A stretch of 64,000 nt of DNA from Bacillus horti (lineage in GTDB: Bacteria; Bacillota; Bacilli; Caldalkalibacillales; JCM-10596): positions 186,001 to 250,000 of the forward strand of contig NZ_JAUSTY010000006.1 of assembly GCF_030813115.1 (NCBI RefSeq), written 5' to 3'. The notes beneath the pieces were generated by a model that was not told where the DNA came from, did no database searches, and saw nothing but the letters and a program-made list of their open reading frames with translations. A program made the translations under genes and the position numbers. Positions 9,011 to 16,843 of this stretch are shown piece by piece (position 1 is the stretch's first letter; every line of letters begins with the position of its first letter).

Positions 9011-9547
9011 ATGAATCCAGATACAAATCAATCAAGCCGTTTAGATGTTCAACCACAGGATATAAAAAAAGAATTCGATAAGAAAACCAAGCAGGTTTCT
9101 GGTTTAGGAGGATGGCTCATCCTCCCACACTTAGGACTAATTCTCACTATCATCTTGCATACTTATAATCTTTTAGAATACTCTCTACCAGCTCTTCTTC
9201 CTTTAACTTGGGAGCCATTAACGACACCTGGATCTCCTTATTACCATCCGTTATGGGGACCCGTTCTAATTTATGAGGCTATATTGACACTTGCATACAT
9301 TTTGTTTGCTGTTGTGGCTATAGTTCAGTTTTATAGGAAAAAGGCGATTCTGCCTAAATTAATGATTATTTTCTATGCCGGTTCATTATTGTTTAGTGTG
9401 GTAGATATCATCTTAGTTAGCCAACTGCCTGATATGACAATTACGGCTGAGGATCAAAAAGAAATTGGGCGCTTACTAGGTATGTGTGCGATATGGATCC
9501 CCTACTTTATCAGATCAAAGAGAGTTAAAAACACTTTTGTCAATTAA
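9011..9547 (+). CDS. DUF2569 family membrane protein
   Basis: About 178 residues from ATG 9011 (AGGTG 6-10 nt upstream); ATG 8996 is an alternative. After a polar N-terminus the family signature SGLGGWLILPHLGLIL opens TM1. Three more hydrophobic segments follow (LIYEAILTLAYILFAVVAIV, LMIIFYAGSLLFSVVDIILV, MCAIWIPYFIRSKRVKNTF). DUF2569 proteins are four-helix membrane proteins without known function. Followed by a strong terminator. Confidence 0.8.
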   Translation: MNPDTNQSSRLDVQPQDIKKEFDKKTKQVSGLGGWLILPHLGLILTIILHTYNLLEYSLPALLPLTWEPLTTPGSPYYHPLWGPVLIYEAILTLAYILFAVVAIVQFYRKKAILPKLMIIFYAGSLLFSVVDIILVSQLPDMTITAEDQKEIGRLLGMCAIWIPYFIRSKRVKNTFVN

Positions 9548-9556
9548 TGGACATAA

Positions 9557-9584
9557 AGTTTACCGTAATAATATTATGTAAACT
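9557..9584. repeat. Second dif-like inverted repeat
   Basis: A 28-bp 11-6-11 sequence with right arm TTATGTAAACT, identical to the right arm of the dif candidate at 31658, and left arm AGTTTACCGTA, nearly its mirror image. It is also a hairpin (AGTTTAC...GTAAACT outside TAATA...TATTA). It lies just after the DUF2569 stop, so it could equally be a chance hairpin. Confidence 0.4.
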
Positions 9585-9603
9585 AAATATGTATTTTTCG
9601 TTA

Positions 9604-9632
9604 GCTCAACCAACAGTGGTTGGGCTTTTTTT
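9604..9632 (+). terminator. Rho-independent terminator after DUF2569
   Basis: Stem GCTCAACCA/TGGTTGGGC with ACAG loop, followed by TTTTTTT. It closes the 8425-9547 transcript. Confidence 0.88.
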
Positions 9633-9794
9633 AAATGGGAGGATCATTAAGCTTTAGCCATTATCAATTAGGCATACTTAGAGAATGAGAAGGAAAGAAG
9701 GGATAAATTCAATAAAGCTTAGAGCAAGATAAAAGCATTCTATTATCTTTGCATGTGTTAAGCTGACAGAAATGAAGAAAGGGGTATAAATATT

Positions 9795-9830
9795 ATGATG
9801 ATGCCTGATGCATTTGAAGCCACTTGGTAG
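9795..9830 (+). other. Possible 11-codon ORF in an otherwise gene-free stretch
   Basis: In the 9633-9980 gap, AAAGGGG is followed 11 nt later by ATG ATG ATG and a short frame ending TAG (MMMPDAFEATW). With its own terminator at 9894-9928 it could be a small transcript or leader. No homology recognised; coding is uncertain. Confidence 0.2.
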
Positions 9831-9893
9831 GCAAGAATAGAAAACATGTTTTTAATAAATATGGGCAATTTTATAGGAATATAGATATGTTTT

Positions 9894-9928
9894 GGTCAAT
9901 CATGAGCTTTTCATGGTTGGCCATTTTT
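9894..9928 (+). terminator. Isolated rho-independent terminator
   Basis: A 12-bp stem (GGTCAATCATGA with TCATGGTTGGCC, three G-U pairs) followed by ATTTTTG. It lies 262 bp beyond the previous terminator with no annotated gene between, and 53 bp before the next promoter, so it appears to end a small unannotated transcript. Confidence 0.6.
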
Positions 9929-9980
9929 GTCCTTAAACCTCTTCATCTACATTAATAGCGTTAGCACTCATTTTAATTCC

Positions 9981-10009
9981 TTGACAGATATATAACCGTT
10001 AAGTAATAT
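9981..10009 (+). promoter_or_regulatory. SigA promoter for SRPBCC-ArsR(-mqnBD)
   Basis: TTGACA, exactly 17 bp, then TAATAT: one mismatch to the vegetative consensus. It lies 36 bp before the start codon of the SRPBCC gene. An imperfect repeat, TTAATTCCTTGACAG/TAACCGTTAAG, could hold an operator for the ArsR product, but this is weak. Confidence 0.75.
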
Positions 10010-10044
10010 AAATAGAAAGAGTTGCCTGGAGGAGGTTTCTTACT

Positions 10045-10344
10045 ATGCTAGCGACGGGAATCATTAAAGAGTTGAAACCTGAAGATGTTTTCGAATATAC
10101 TTGGATTAGTCCTGAAGCGGATGAGACTTCCGTAAGATGGGAGCCAGAGGAAATAGAGGATGGCTGTAAACTTGTACTGACTCAATTCTTTCCTCATTCT
10201 TCTGAGTCCAGCATAGATAAGATGTTAGCAGGGTGGCAGGTTCATTTAGAAATGCTACTTGAGGCATTAGAGGGACAAGCGATAGACTTTCCATGGGAAC
10301 ACTGGGAGGAGTTACATCAACAGTATAAGGATTTGATTGGATGA
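10045..10344 (+). CDS. Short SRPBCC/AHSA1-domain protein (N-terminally reduced)
   Basis: 99 residues with a strong ribosome site (GGAGGAGG, 8 nt from ATG). It matches the second half of AHSA1-type SRPBCC proteins: IIKELKPEDVFEYTWISPEADETSVRWEPEEIEDGCKL and a final amphipathic helix (AGWQVHLEMLLEAL). The family is normally ~140-160 residues; the first beta-alpha-alpha part, including the typical N-terminal EVWxALT segment, is missing, and I found no trace of it upstream. The stop overlaps the ArsR start (ATGA), the classical SRPBCC/ArsR pairing. It may be a shortened but expressed protein or a decayed gene. Confidence 0.65.
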   Translation: MLATGIIKELKPEDVFEYTWISPEADETSVRWEPEEIEDGCKLVLTQFFPHSSESSIDKMLAGWQVHLEMLLEALEGQAIDFPWEHWEELHQQYKDLIG

Positions 10345-10658
10345 AGGATACAAACATTTTTGAGATATTAGCGGAGCCAAATCGCAGGTATATTCTCGAT
10401 CTATTAAGAGAGCGCGAACGGGCTGTAGGGGAGATTGTGGAACAAAGTGTTTTAAGTCAACCAGGTGTCTCTAAGCATTTGCGCATCTTAAGAGAAGCCG
10501 GTTTGGTCGAAGTTAGGCAGGATGCTCAACGACATTTGTACAGGTTAAGAGCACAGCCATTAGCTGAAATTGATACCTGGTTAGAGCCCTATCGACAATT
10601 TTGGTCCACTCAATTGGATGCTCTGGAGAAATTCCTAGATGATGAGGATGACGAGTAG
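10341..10658 (+). CDS. ArsR-family HTH repressor
   Basis: 105 residues; a winged helix fills the protein: FEILAEPNRRYILDLLRERERAVGEI, then SQPGVSKHLRILREAGLVEVRQDAQRHLYRL as recognition helix and wing. No metal-binding cysteines. ArsR proteins of this type are usually coupled with SRPBCC partners, here by a 4-bp ATGA overlap. The acidic tail (FLDDEDDE) is short. The mqnB start lies 28 bp downstream in the same direction, so the repressor may also tune menaquinone genes. Confidence 0.85.
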   Translation: MKDTNIFEILAEPNRRYILDLLRERERAVGEIVEQSVLSQPGVSKHLRILREAGLVEVRQDAQRHLYRLRAQPLAEIDTWLEPYRQFWSTQLDALEKFLDDEDDE

Positions 10659-10686
10659 GTCATTCTATAAAAGGAGATTTACACTG

Positions 10687-11400
10687 ATGACTATCGGGGA
10701 AGAGATGAATCATCGTACTAGATTACATTCTTATTTAAATAGAAGTAACGAATCCTCAAGCAACGTATTAATTATGACTGCTGTTCAAGCGGAAAAAGAG
10801 GCTATTCTAAGGGGAATCCAGCATGATCCCAAGTTTGAGGTTCAACTAACAGGAGTTGGACCTGTTGCTGCTGCTACTGCTACAGCGAAAGCGTTGTCTA
10901 AAAAGGATTATAGTTTGGTCATTAACGCAGGGATTGCAGGGGGCTTTCCAGGACAAGCTCAGGTAGAATCCATTGTCCTAGCCACTGAAATTGTTTCAGG
11001 TGATTTGGGAGCTGAGACACCTACTGGTTTTAGCAGCTTAGATGAGCTAGGGTTCGGTACAAATAAGCTTCAGGTCGATCATGAACTTATGATTAGAATT
11101 AGTGAGGTTCTACAGCTTGCAGAATTACCGGTACACATAGGCCCAATCGTCACCGTATCAACTGTAACAGGGTCAGCTCAAGCGACCGAAGAAATGGCTA
11201 ATCGAGTACCGGGGGTTGTTGCAGAAGGAATGGAAGGCTACGGGGTAGCTTATGCTGCCCATGAGAATGAGGTTCCAGTGATCGAGATACGTAGTATTTC
11301 GAATTTAGTTGGACCACGAAATCGCGATGCATGGCGTATAAAAGAAGCTTTAGGTCAGTTAGAACAGGCCTGTTCAAGCTTAGTGGGGGTGCTTACATGA
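10687..11400 (+). CDS. mqnB: Futalosine hydrolase (menaquinone biosynthesis)
   Basis: 237 residues from ATG 10687 (AAAAGGAG upstream; an earlier in-frame ATG lies inside the preceding gene). Nucleoside phosphorylase/hydrolase fold: MTAVQAEKEAI, LTGVGPVAAATATAKAL, INAGIAGGFPG, VAEGMEGYGVAYAA (substrate-binding MEG) and IEIRSISNLVG. Hydrolyses futalosine to dehypoxanthinyl futalosine in the alternative menaquinone route. The identity is strengthened by mqnD, which overlaps its stop codon by ATGA. mqnA, mqnC and mqnE are not in this window. Confidence 0.9.
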   Translation: MTIGEEMNHRTRLHSYLNRSNESSSNVLIMTAVQAEKEAILRGIQHDPKFEVQLTGVGPVAAATATAKALSKKDYSLVINAGIAGGFPGQAQVESIVLATEIVSGDLGAETPTGFSSLDELGFGTNKLQVDHELMIRISEVLQLAELPVHIGPIVTVSTVTGSAQATEEMANRVPGVVAEGMEGYGVAYAAHENEVPVIEIRSISNLVGPRNRDAWRIKEALGQLEQACSSLVGVLT

Positions 11401-12230
11401 AGATAGCTTTTTCACCGTGTCCAAACGACACCTTTGTTTTCCATGCTTGGGTTCATGGACTAATTCCCGATGCTCCAGCTCTCGATGTGATGTATGCAGA
11501 TATTGACATCACTAATCATCTAGCTGCGAACAGAGAAGGACCAGAGATTTTAAAAATTTCCTATGCTGCTTTACCATGGGTTTTATCTGACTATAACCTG
11601 CTACAATGTGGCGGTGCGTTAGGTAGAGGGTGTGGACCTTTAGTGCTGACTAAAAAAGAGGGGACAACACCGGAGCAGCTCATTGGCAAACGAATTGCTG
11701 TGCCTAGTGAGAGATCTACGGCTTACCTTTTATTTAGGCTATGGGTGGCTCAGCAGGTTCCAGGTAAAGTCAGTGAAATTGTAGTGATGCCTTTCCATGA
11801 AATTATGCCAGCTGTACAAGATGGAAGCATAGATGCGGGCCTTGTTATCCATGAAGCTCGTTTCACGTATCCTTCCTATGGTCTACATATGCTAGCTGAT
11901 CTGGGGAGCTGGTGGGAAACAGATACCAACCTACCCATCCCATTAGGAGCCATAATTGCCCATAAATCCCTTGATGCTGAAGCCATATCAAACTGGATTC
12001 GTTCCTCTGTCAAACACGCATGGGCTAATCCTACTCTGGCTCAGGAATATGTCATGCAGCACGCACAGGAACTGTCTCCAGAAGTAGCTCAGTCTCATAT
12101 TGACTTGTATGTAAATGAATTTACGGCAGATTTAGGGGACAATGGGAGAGAAGCTGTACACGCGTTACTAACTCGAGCAGAGAAGGAAGGACTTGTTCCA
12201 GAGTTTGATTCTAAGCAGTTGTTCAGGTAA
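11397..12230 (+). CDS. mqnD: 1,4-dihydroxy-6-naphthoate synthase
   Basis: 277 residues starting MKIAFSPCPNDTFVFHAW, the family hallmark (substrate-binding SPCPNDTF). The rest has the two-lobed periplasmic-binding-protein fold typical of MqnA/MqnD, with GRGCGPLVL and IDAGLVIHEARFTYPSYGL, the latter holding the catalytic-region His. It converts cyclic dehypoxanthinyl futalosine to 1,4-dihydroxy-6-naphthoate. The start overlaps the mqnB stop, showing translational coupling. An earlier in-frame start inside mqnB is unlikely. Confidence 0.93.
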   Translation: MKIAFSPCPNDTFVFHAWVHGLIPDAPALDVMYADIDITNHLAANREGPEILKISYAALPWVLSDYNLLQCGGALGRGCGPLVLTKKEGTTPEQLIGKRIAVPSERSTAYLLFRLWVAQQVPGKVSEIVVMPFHEIMPAVQDGSIDAGLVIHEARFTYPSYGLHMLADLGSWWETDTNLPIPLGAIIAHKSLDAEAISNWIRSSVKHAWANPTLAQEYVMQHAQELSPEVAQSHIDLYVNEFTADLGDNGREAVHALLTRAEKEGLVPEFDSKQLFR

Positions 12231-12317
12231 CAAAGCTAACATAAAGCTAAGTTTAAGTTGAATAGACATAAGAATGAAATTGATACAGAATCTCAAATGA
12301 GAGTAAATAGATAATAA

Positions 12318-12356
12318 AAAGCAATCCCCACTGAACGGAGCAGAGGGGATTGCTTT
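12318..12356. terminator. Bidirectional terminator between mqnD and the HAD-Nudix gene
   Basis: A perfect 12-bp stem (AAAGCAATCCCC/GGGGATTGCTTT) with a 15-nt loop. A-rich on the left and T-rich on the right, so it can serve both convergent genes. Confidence 0.85.
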
Positions 12357-12361
12357 AATAT

Positions 12362-13609
12362 TTACCGGATAAATGGGGATTGTTTTTTGTTTAATGCATC
12401 TTCAAGCCATTTAGGATGCATAGGTAAAAGGTCAGAGGGAAGCTTGTCAGGGTCAAAATAGTTAATATCTAATGCTTCTTCACCTTTTTCAACATGCGAG
12501 CCTTGTAAAATCTCACATTCAAAATATACGGTGATAAACTGGCTAATCTCTCCGTTCGGATATTCGAACGCTTGGGAAACAGGGTCAGAGTAGACACCAA
12601 TCAAACGACGGATGTTAACATCTAATCCGGTCTCCTCTTTAAACTCTCTAACCATGGCTTGTTCAACCGTTTCTCCCGGTTCTACATGACCCGATGGGAT
12701 GCCCCATAGCCCATTATCGGCGCGCTTTATAAGCAGAACTCGCTGTCTATCATCCATGACAATACCAGCAACTCCCGCTTTGACCTTTTCAGGCCAAGAA
12801 AAAGAAGGCTTAGTCCAATTTCTTATTATTGTCCCATCATCGAATAATTCCTGTAAGCTCTGAATAACAGCATCCGGATTTCTAAAATCTATCGAGGATG
12901 GGAAGCTTATATGATTATTACTTACTAATATAGCAGGCAACCCAATTTGATGAGCACCCAATACATCTGTATCTGGGTTATCTCCAATCATTACTGCTTT
13001 TGAATGAAGCGGTAGGGTATCTAATGCGGTTTCAAACATTAGGGAGTGTGGTTTTCCTACAATGATTGGTCTTTTTCCGGTAGATGTTTCCAAAAGCTGT
13101 AGAACCGCTCCAACAGCAGGCACAGGGCCTTCAGGCAGAGGAAATGATTTATCCCCACTTGTCGCTATAAACGTAGCACCATAATGAATGGCCAAAGCAG
13201 CTTTCTGTAAATCTGTTAATGTAACGTTTCCGTTCCAGCCAACGACAACGGCTTCATTTTCACCAATACCATTTGATTCATTAACTAAAATGCCCATCTG
13301 TTCACATTCCCATTTCAAATGCTCGTCACCTAGTACGAATGCTGTTTTGATTCCTTTAGTATGTAAATACTGAGCAGTAGCCCAACCTGAAGTTACAACC
13401 TCCGATTCATAGGCTTCAATTCCTAACTTTGATAATCTCAGCGCAGTTTTTTCTCTTGTCGTACAGGGATCATTCGTTAAAAAACGAATCTCTTTCCGAA
13501 GCTCTCTCAGACGTTTGAGTGACTCAACCGCATGAGGTAATGGCTTTGCACCTACATAGATGACGCCGTCTAAGTCAAAGAAGAACGCATCAAATTGATT
13601 GGCTAGCAT
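12362..13609 (-). CDS. HAD-IIA phosphatase fused to a Nudix hydrolase
   Basis: 415 residues from the ATG at 13609, preceded by GGAGAGGGTAAAT; an upstream in-frame ATG at 13717 lacks a site. Residues 1-~265 are a NagD/PGP-type HAD phosphatase: motif I FDLDGVIYVG (~9-18), cap domain, and motif IV IGDNPDTDVLGA (~205). Residues ~285-405 are a Nudix domain with the full box GHVEPGE...REFKEETG (~304-326) and the leading strand VLLIKRADNGLWGIPSG. HAD-IIA members dephosphorylate small phosphates; Nudix enzymes cut nucleoside diphosphate links, so a two-step nucleotide clean-up is plausible but inferred. Confidence 0.88.
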   Translation of the reverse strand: MLANQFDAFFFDLDGVIYVGAKPLPHAVESLKRLRELRKEIRFLTNDPCTTREKTALRLSKLGIEAYESEVVTSGWATAQYLHTKGIKTAFVLGDEHLKWECEQMGILVNESNGIGENEAVVVGWNGNVTLTDLQKAALAIHYGATFIATSGDKSFPLPEGPVPAVGAVLQLLETSTGKRPIIVGKPHSLMFETALDTLPLHSKAVMIGDNPDTDVLGAHQIGLPAILVSNNHISFPSSIDFRNPDAVIQSLQELFDDGTIIRNWTKPSFSWPEKVKAGVAGIVMDDRQRVLLIKRADNGLWGIPSGHVEPGETVEQAMVREFKEETGLDVNIRRLIGVYSDPVSQAFEYPNGEISQFITVYFECEILQGSHVEKGEEALDINYFDPDKLPSDLLPMHPKWLEDALNKKQSPFIR

Positions 13610-13841
13610 ATTTACCCTCTCCTTATTTCTATCTCTATGATATGTATAATTCATATCAGAATTTAAAGCTTCTTTCCAAGTCCATTTAAAGGGTTTGTAC
13701 TTCTTATACTGTAACAAAAGGGGAGAGGAGCTTCAATTTTTTAATAAAATTGTCTCATTTACTAACATTTTTATTACTCAAAGCTTGGAAAGGAGTGATA
13801 TGATAGCCATAGATATTTTAAACCAAAGGGGAGTGAGTTAG

Positions 13842-14339
13842 GTGAAAAAAGTAATCATAGGTCTAGCATTGCCTGTAAGTCTATTTGTCCTTGCTGCTTG
13901 TGGGAATGGAGAAGGTGAGGCTGGTTCGCACGATAATCATGAGAATCACGAAGCACACTCACCTGTAGGAGATATAAGAGAAGAAACATCTGCAGCTCAT
14001 ATTCTTCCAGTCTTTTTAACAGACAAGCATGAGATGCTGCAACAAACGTACCAGGCTGTAGCCCTTAATCAAGAATTACTTGAGCATATCCCTTGCTATT
14101 GTGGCTGTGGGGATACTGTCGGTCATAAAAGCAGCCTCGAATGCTTCGTATACCAACAGAACGAAGATGGATCAATCGTTTGGGATGACCATGGGACGAA
14201 ATGCAATGTTTGTGTAGAAATTGCCCTTCGCTCAATGGTTGAATATAATGAAGGAAAATCCATTGCTGAAATTCGAGATATGATTGATAATTCGTATAAA
14301 GAAGGATATCCTGATCCTACCCCAACTCCAAGACTATAG
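13842..14339 (+). CDS. PCYCGC-motif lipoprotein
   Basis: 165 residues from a GTG start. A lipoprotein signal peptide ends at LAAC (Cys20), followed by a His-rich linker (SHDNHENHEAHS). The motif PCYCGCGD at ~residues 84-91 and paired cysteines downstream (LECFVY, KCNVCVEIAL) define the PCYCGC family of Bacillales lipoproteins. The conserved cysteines and histidines suggest metal or redox chemistry on the outer face of the membrane, but the role is unknown. Confidence 0.88.
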   Translation: MKKVIIGLALPVSLFVLAACGNGEGEAGSHDNHENHEAHSPVGDIREETSAAHILPVFLTDKHEMLQQTYQAVALNQELLEHIPCYCGCGDTVGHKSSLECFVYQQNEDGSIVWDDHGTKCNVCVEIALRSMVEYNEGKSIAEIRDMIDNSYKEGYPDPTPTPRL

Positions 14340-14391
14340 GAATTATTATCGAACTAATTACAAATTGTTTTCTCACTAATTAAAAGTATTC

Positions 14392-14435
14392 AAGCAGTCA
14401 AAGCTCAAGTATCTGAGGTTTAGACTGCTTTTTGG
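14392..14435 (+). terminator. Terminator after the PCYCGC lipoprotein gene
   Basis: Stem AAGCAGTC/GACTGCTT with an inner CTCA/TGAG stem, followed by TTTTT. Confidence 0.75.
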
Positions 14436-14612
14436 GTCGCTTTTAAGAATGCCTTCTTTTCTATACTTTTCAATACGGTTACATCTATGATAGGATATAT
14501 ACGAACGATAGTTCTATATAAAAGAACTACTTTTACCAATTCACTCAGATCATGCAGCAACTTCATAAAATAGAAAGACTTATTCCTACATAAGAAAAGG
14601 AAGGTGTAGCTA

Positions 14613-15419
14613 GTGAAAGCTCAATATTCAGAAATAGATGAAGTCATCAGCTACATTCATCGTAATATTTACGAGCCACTTTCTCTTTCAGATTTAGCTA
14701 AGTACGCTGGGTATAGCCCTTTTCATTTCACTCGAATTTTTAAGGAGAAAATGGGTTTACCACCATCCTACTATGTATCTTCTGTAAGACTGCAAAAAGC
14801 GAAGGATCTCCTGCTACAAACGAACTTAACTGTACGGGACGTTGCGATGGAGGTTGGGCAGCAAAGCCTGGGTACTTTTACATCAAAATTCAGTGAACGT
14901 GTTGGAGTTACTCCTGCTCAATTTCGACATTCTACTATACAGGTTACAGAACACTTAAAATCTCTACAAAGCTTAGATACATGGGATGAGCCTGTGCTTC
15001 AGATAGGTGGGAGTACTTCGACCATAATAGGGCATGTTGAAGCAACCACTCCATTTGAAGGGCTTGTTTTAATTGGTCTTTTTCCTAAGCCCATTCCTGA
15101 GGGGATTCCTCTTAATGGAACTCTAATTTCATTTACGAGTAAACATAACGAATTCAAATTGTCCGGTATAAAGCCAGGTACTTATTATCTTATGGCAACC
15201 TCTGTTTCATGGAGCATGGGACCAATGGATGTCTTGCTCCCTAGTCAGACATTACGCACTCGCTCCAAGGAGCCAATTTATATTACCGGAAATGAGCCTT
15301 CTTCCTATCAGCGGGTGAAGCTTCACGAACCTCATCCAGACGACCCACCTATTCTGATATCCTTACCTCTCTTAATGAACACATTTCTGTATCGTGTAAT
15401 GAAAAACAGCAATCCATAA
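14613..15419 (+). CDS. AraC-family regulator with C-terminal beta-rich domain
   Basis: 268 residues from a GTG start. Unlike classical AraC, the DNA-binding domain is N-terminal: two HTHs at ~5-105 (LSDLAKYAGYSPFHFTRIFKEKMGLPPSYYV and VRDVAMEVGQQSLGTFTSKFSERVGVTPAQFR). The remainder (~120-265) is beta-rich and contains SGIKPGTYYLMATSVSW, reminiscent of carboxypeptidase-regulatory or Ig-like folds; its ligand is unknown. The DHFR-like gene starts 97 bp downstream and may be its target. Confidence 0.85.
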   Translation: MKAQYSEIDEVISYIHRNIYEPLSLSDLAKYAGYSPFHFTRIFKEKMGLPPSYYVSSVRLQKAKDLLLQTNLTVRDVAMEVGQQSLGTFTSKFSERVGVTPAQFRHSTIQVTEHLKSLQSLDTWDEPVLQIGGSTSTIIGHVEATTPFEGLVLIGLFPKPIPEGIPLNGTLISFTSKHNEFKLSGIKPGTYYLMATSVSWSMGPMDVLLPSQTLRTRSKEPIYITGNEPSSYQRVKLHEPHPDDPPILISLPLLMNTFLYRVMKNSNP

Positions 15420-15516
15420 GAAACACATCTATGTTGAATATGACACAATAGTGAAAGCTGTACAAACACAGTATGGTTAAAATCTTAATTTTGATGTTAG
15501 AAGGAGGAAGCGATTC

Positions 15517-16101
15517 ATGAATACATTAAACAAACAAAACTCAACTAGAAAAGTGATTTACTCCATGATGGTATCACTTGACGGTTTCATCGAGACAGTG
15601 GAGAGTGAGATCAATTGGACAAAACCAGACGAAGAGCTGCATCAGCATTTTAATGATCAAGAGAGTACCATTGATACTCACCTTTATGGACGTCGTTTAT
15701 ATGAAAATATGAGTAGTTTTTGGCCAACAGCTGACGAGAATCCATCTGCCTCGGCGCAAGAGATTGAATACTCAAGAATATGGAAAAACGCTACAAAAGT
15801 AGTGTTCTCTAAAACATTAGATAAAGTGGAATGGAATTCTACTTTGGTTCGTGACAATATCGCTCAGGTGATTAAAGATTTAAAAGAAAGACCAGGGAAG
15901 AATATGGATTTAGGCGGAGCAGAAATTGCAGCTGAATTTATGAAGCAAGATTTAATTGATGAATATCGCCTTTATGTCCATCCAGTTATCTTAGGGAATG
16001 GTAAGCCTATGTTTCAAGGATTGGATCGTTCCATTAACCTAAAGCTTGTTGAGTCACGTTCATTTGGCTGTGGTGTTGTTCTGCTACGATACGAAAGGTG
16101 A
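15517..16101 (+). CDS. Dihydrofolate reductase family protein (RibD C-terminal-like)
   Basis: 194 residues after AGAAGGAGGAAGC. The opening strand KVIYSMMVSLDGFIETVESEINW and the loop THLYGRRLYENM match the YyaP/YwjB group. GGAEIAAEFMKQDLIDEYRLYVHPVILGNGKPMF is the diagnostic second half. These proteins bind NADPH and reduce unknown substrates; true folate reduction is not implied. A terminator follows at 16200. Confidence 0.88.
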   Translation: MNTLNKQNSTRKVIYSMMVSLDGFIETVESEINWTKPDEELHQHFNDQESTIDTHLYGRRLYENMSSFWPTADENPSASAQEIEYSRIWKNATKVVFSKTLDKVEWNSTLVRDNIAQVIKDLKERPGKNMDLGGAEIAAEFMKQDLIDEYRLYVHPVILGNGKPMFQGLDRSINLKLVESRSFGCGVVLLRYER

Positions 16102-16199
16102 CAGTCAAAACAGCTTTCTTCAAGCATTTATCCAATTCAGGTCAAAAGAAAATAAAGTATTAGACTGAGGAAATAGAAATAGAGTGTTAGACTAAAAAT

Positions 16200-16224
16200 G
16201 CCCGTTAAGCTAACGGGCTGTTTA
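16200..16224 (+). terminator. Terminator after the DHFR-like gene
   Basis: Stem GCCCGTTA/TAACGGGC with AGC loop, then TGTTTAGTTT. Confidence 0.7.
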
Positions 16225-16312
16225 GTTTAATGATCAAAAATAATAAGCAGAAAATATATCATCTGAAAAGATGATTTAAGTAATAAATTTGTACATATAA
16301 GGAGATAAAAAT

Positions 16313-16765
16313 ATGGAAAAAAACAAATTACTAAGAATGGACAATGTTGGCATCGTTGTAGAATCCCTTGATGACGCAATCTCTTTCTTCGAGGAGATTG
16401 GCTTGAAGCTCGAAGGGCGAGCTACTGTTGAAGGTGAATGGGCTGGTCGCGTAACCGGGCTGGGTTCACAGAGCGTAGAGATTGCTATGATGGTTACCCC
16501 AGATGGCCACAGCCGACTTGAACTTTCACGATTTCTCACCCCACCTACTATCTCAGATCACCGAACTGCTCCTGTAAATGCCCTCGGTTATCTACGCGTT
16601 ATGTTCACCGTTGAAGACATTGATGAAATGGTATCCAGACTCACTAAGCATGGTGCTCAGCTCGTTGGCGAAGTGGTTCAGTACGAGGACTCGTATCGGC
16701 TCTGCTACATTCGTGGAAATGAAGGAATTCTAATCGGTTTGGCGGAACAACTCGGTAATAAATAA
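16313..16765 (+). CDS. VOC (glyoxalase/bleomycin-resistance fold) protein
   Basis: 150 residues; TAAGGAGATAAAAAT precedes the ATG. Two beta-alpha-beta-beta-beta units: MDNVGIVVESLDDAISFFEEIGLKLEGR and LGYLRVMFTVEDIDEMVSRLTKHGAQLVGEV. The ending YIRGNEGILIGLAEQLG carries the usual final metal-site Glu region (substituted here by IG). Such proteins act as lyases, dioxygenases or antibiotic-binding proteins; the substrate is unknown. Base composition is slightly GC-richer than its neighbours. Confidence 0.83.
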   Translation: MEKNKLLRMDNVGIVVESLDDAISFFEEIGLKLEGRATVEGEWAGRVTGLGSQSVEIAMMVTPDGHSRLELSRFLTPPTISDHRTAPVNALGYLRVMFTVEDIDEMVSRLTKHGAQLVGEVVQYEDSYRLCYIRGNEGILIGLAEQLGNK

Positions 16766-16843
16766 GTGACGTTTAAAATAAGACTTAACTGAAATATACA
16801 TTACTACTGAGCTTCAATCCAATCAGAGCAGGTGAAAAAATCG

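Noticed and set aside
16155-16195. Imperfect repeat of GTRTTAGACT, which also resembles 30475-30505.
   Set aside because: Only about 10 bases are shared and the second locus is coding, so chance similarity is likely.
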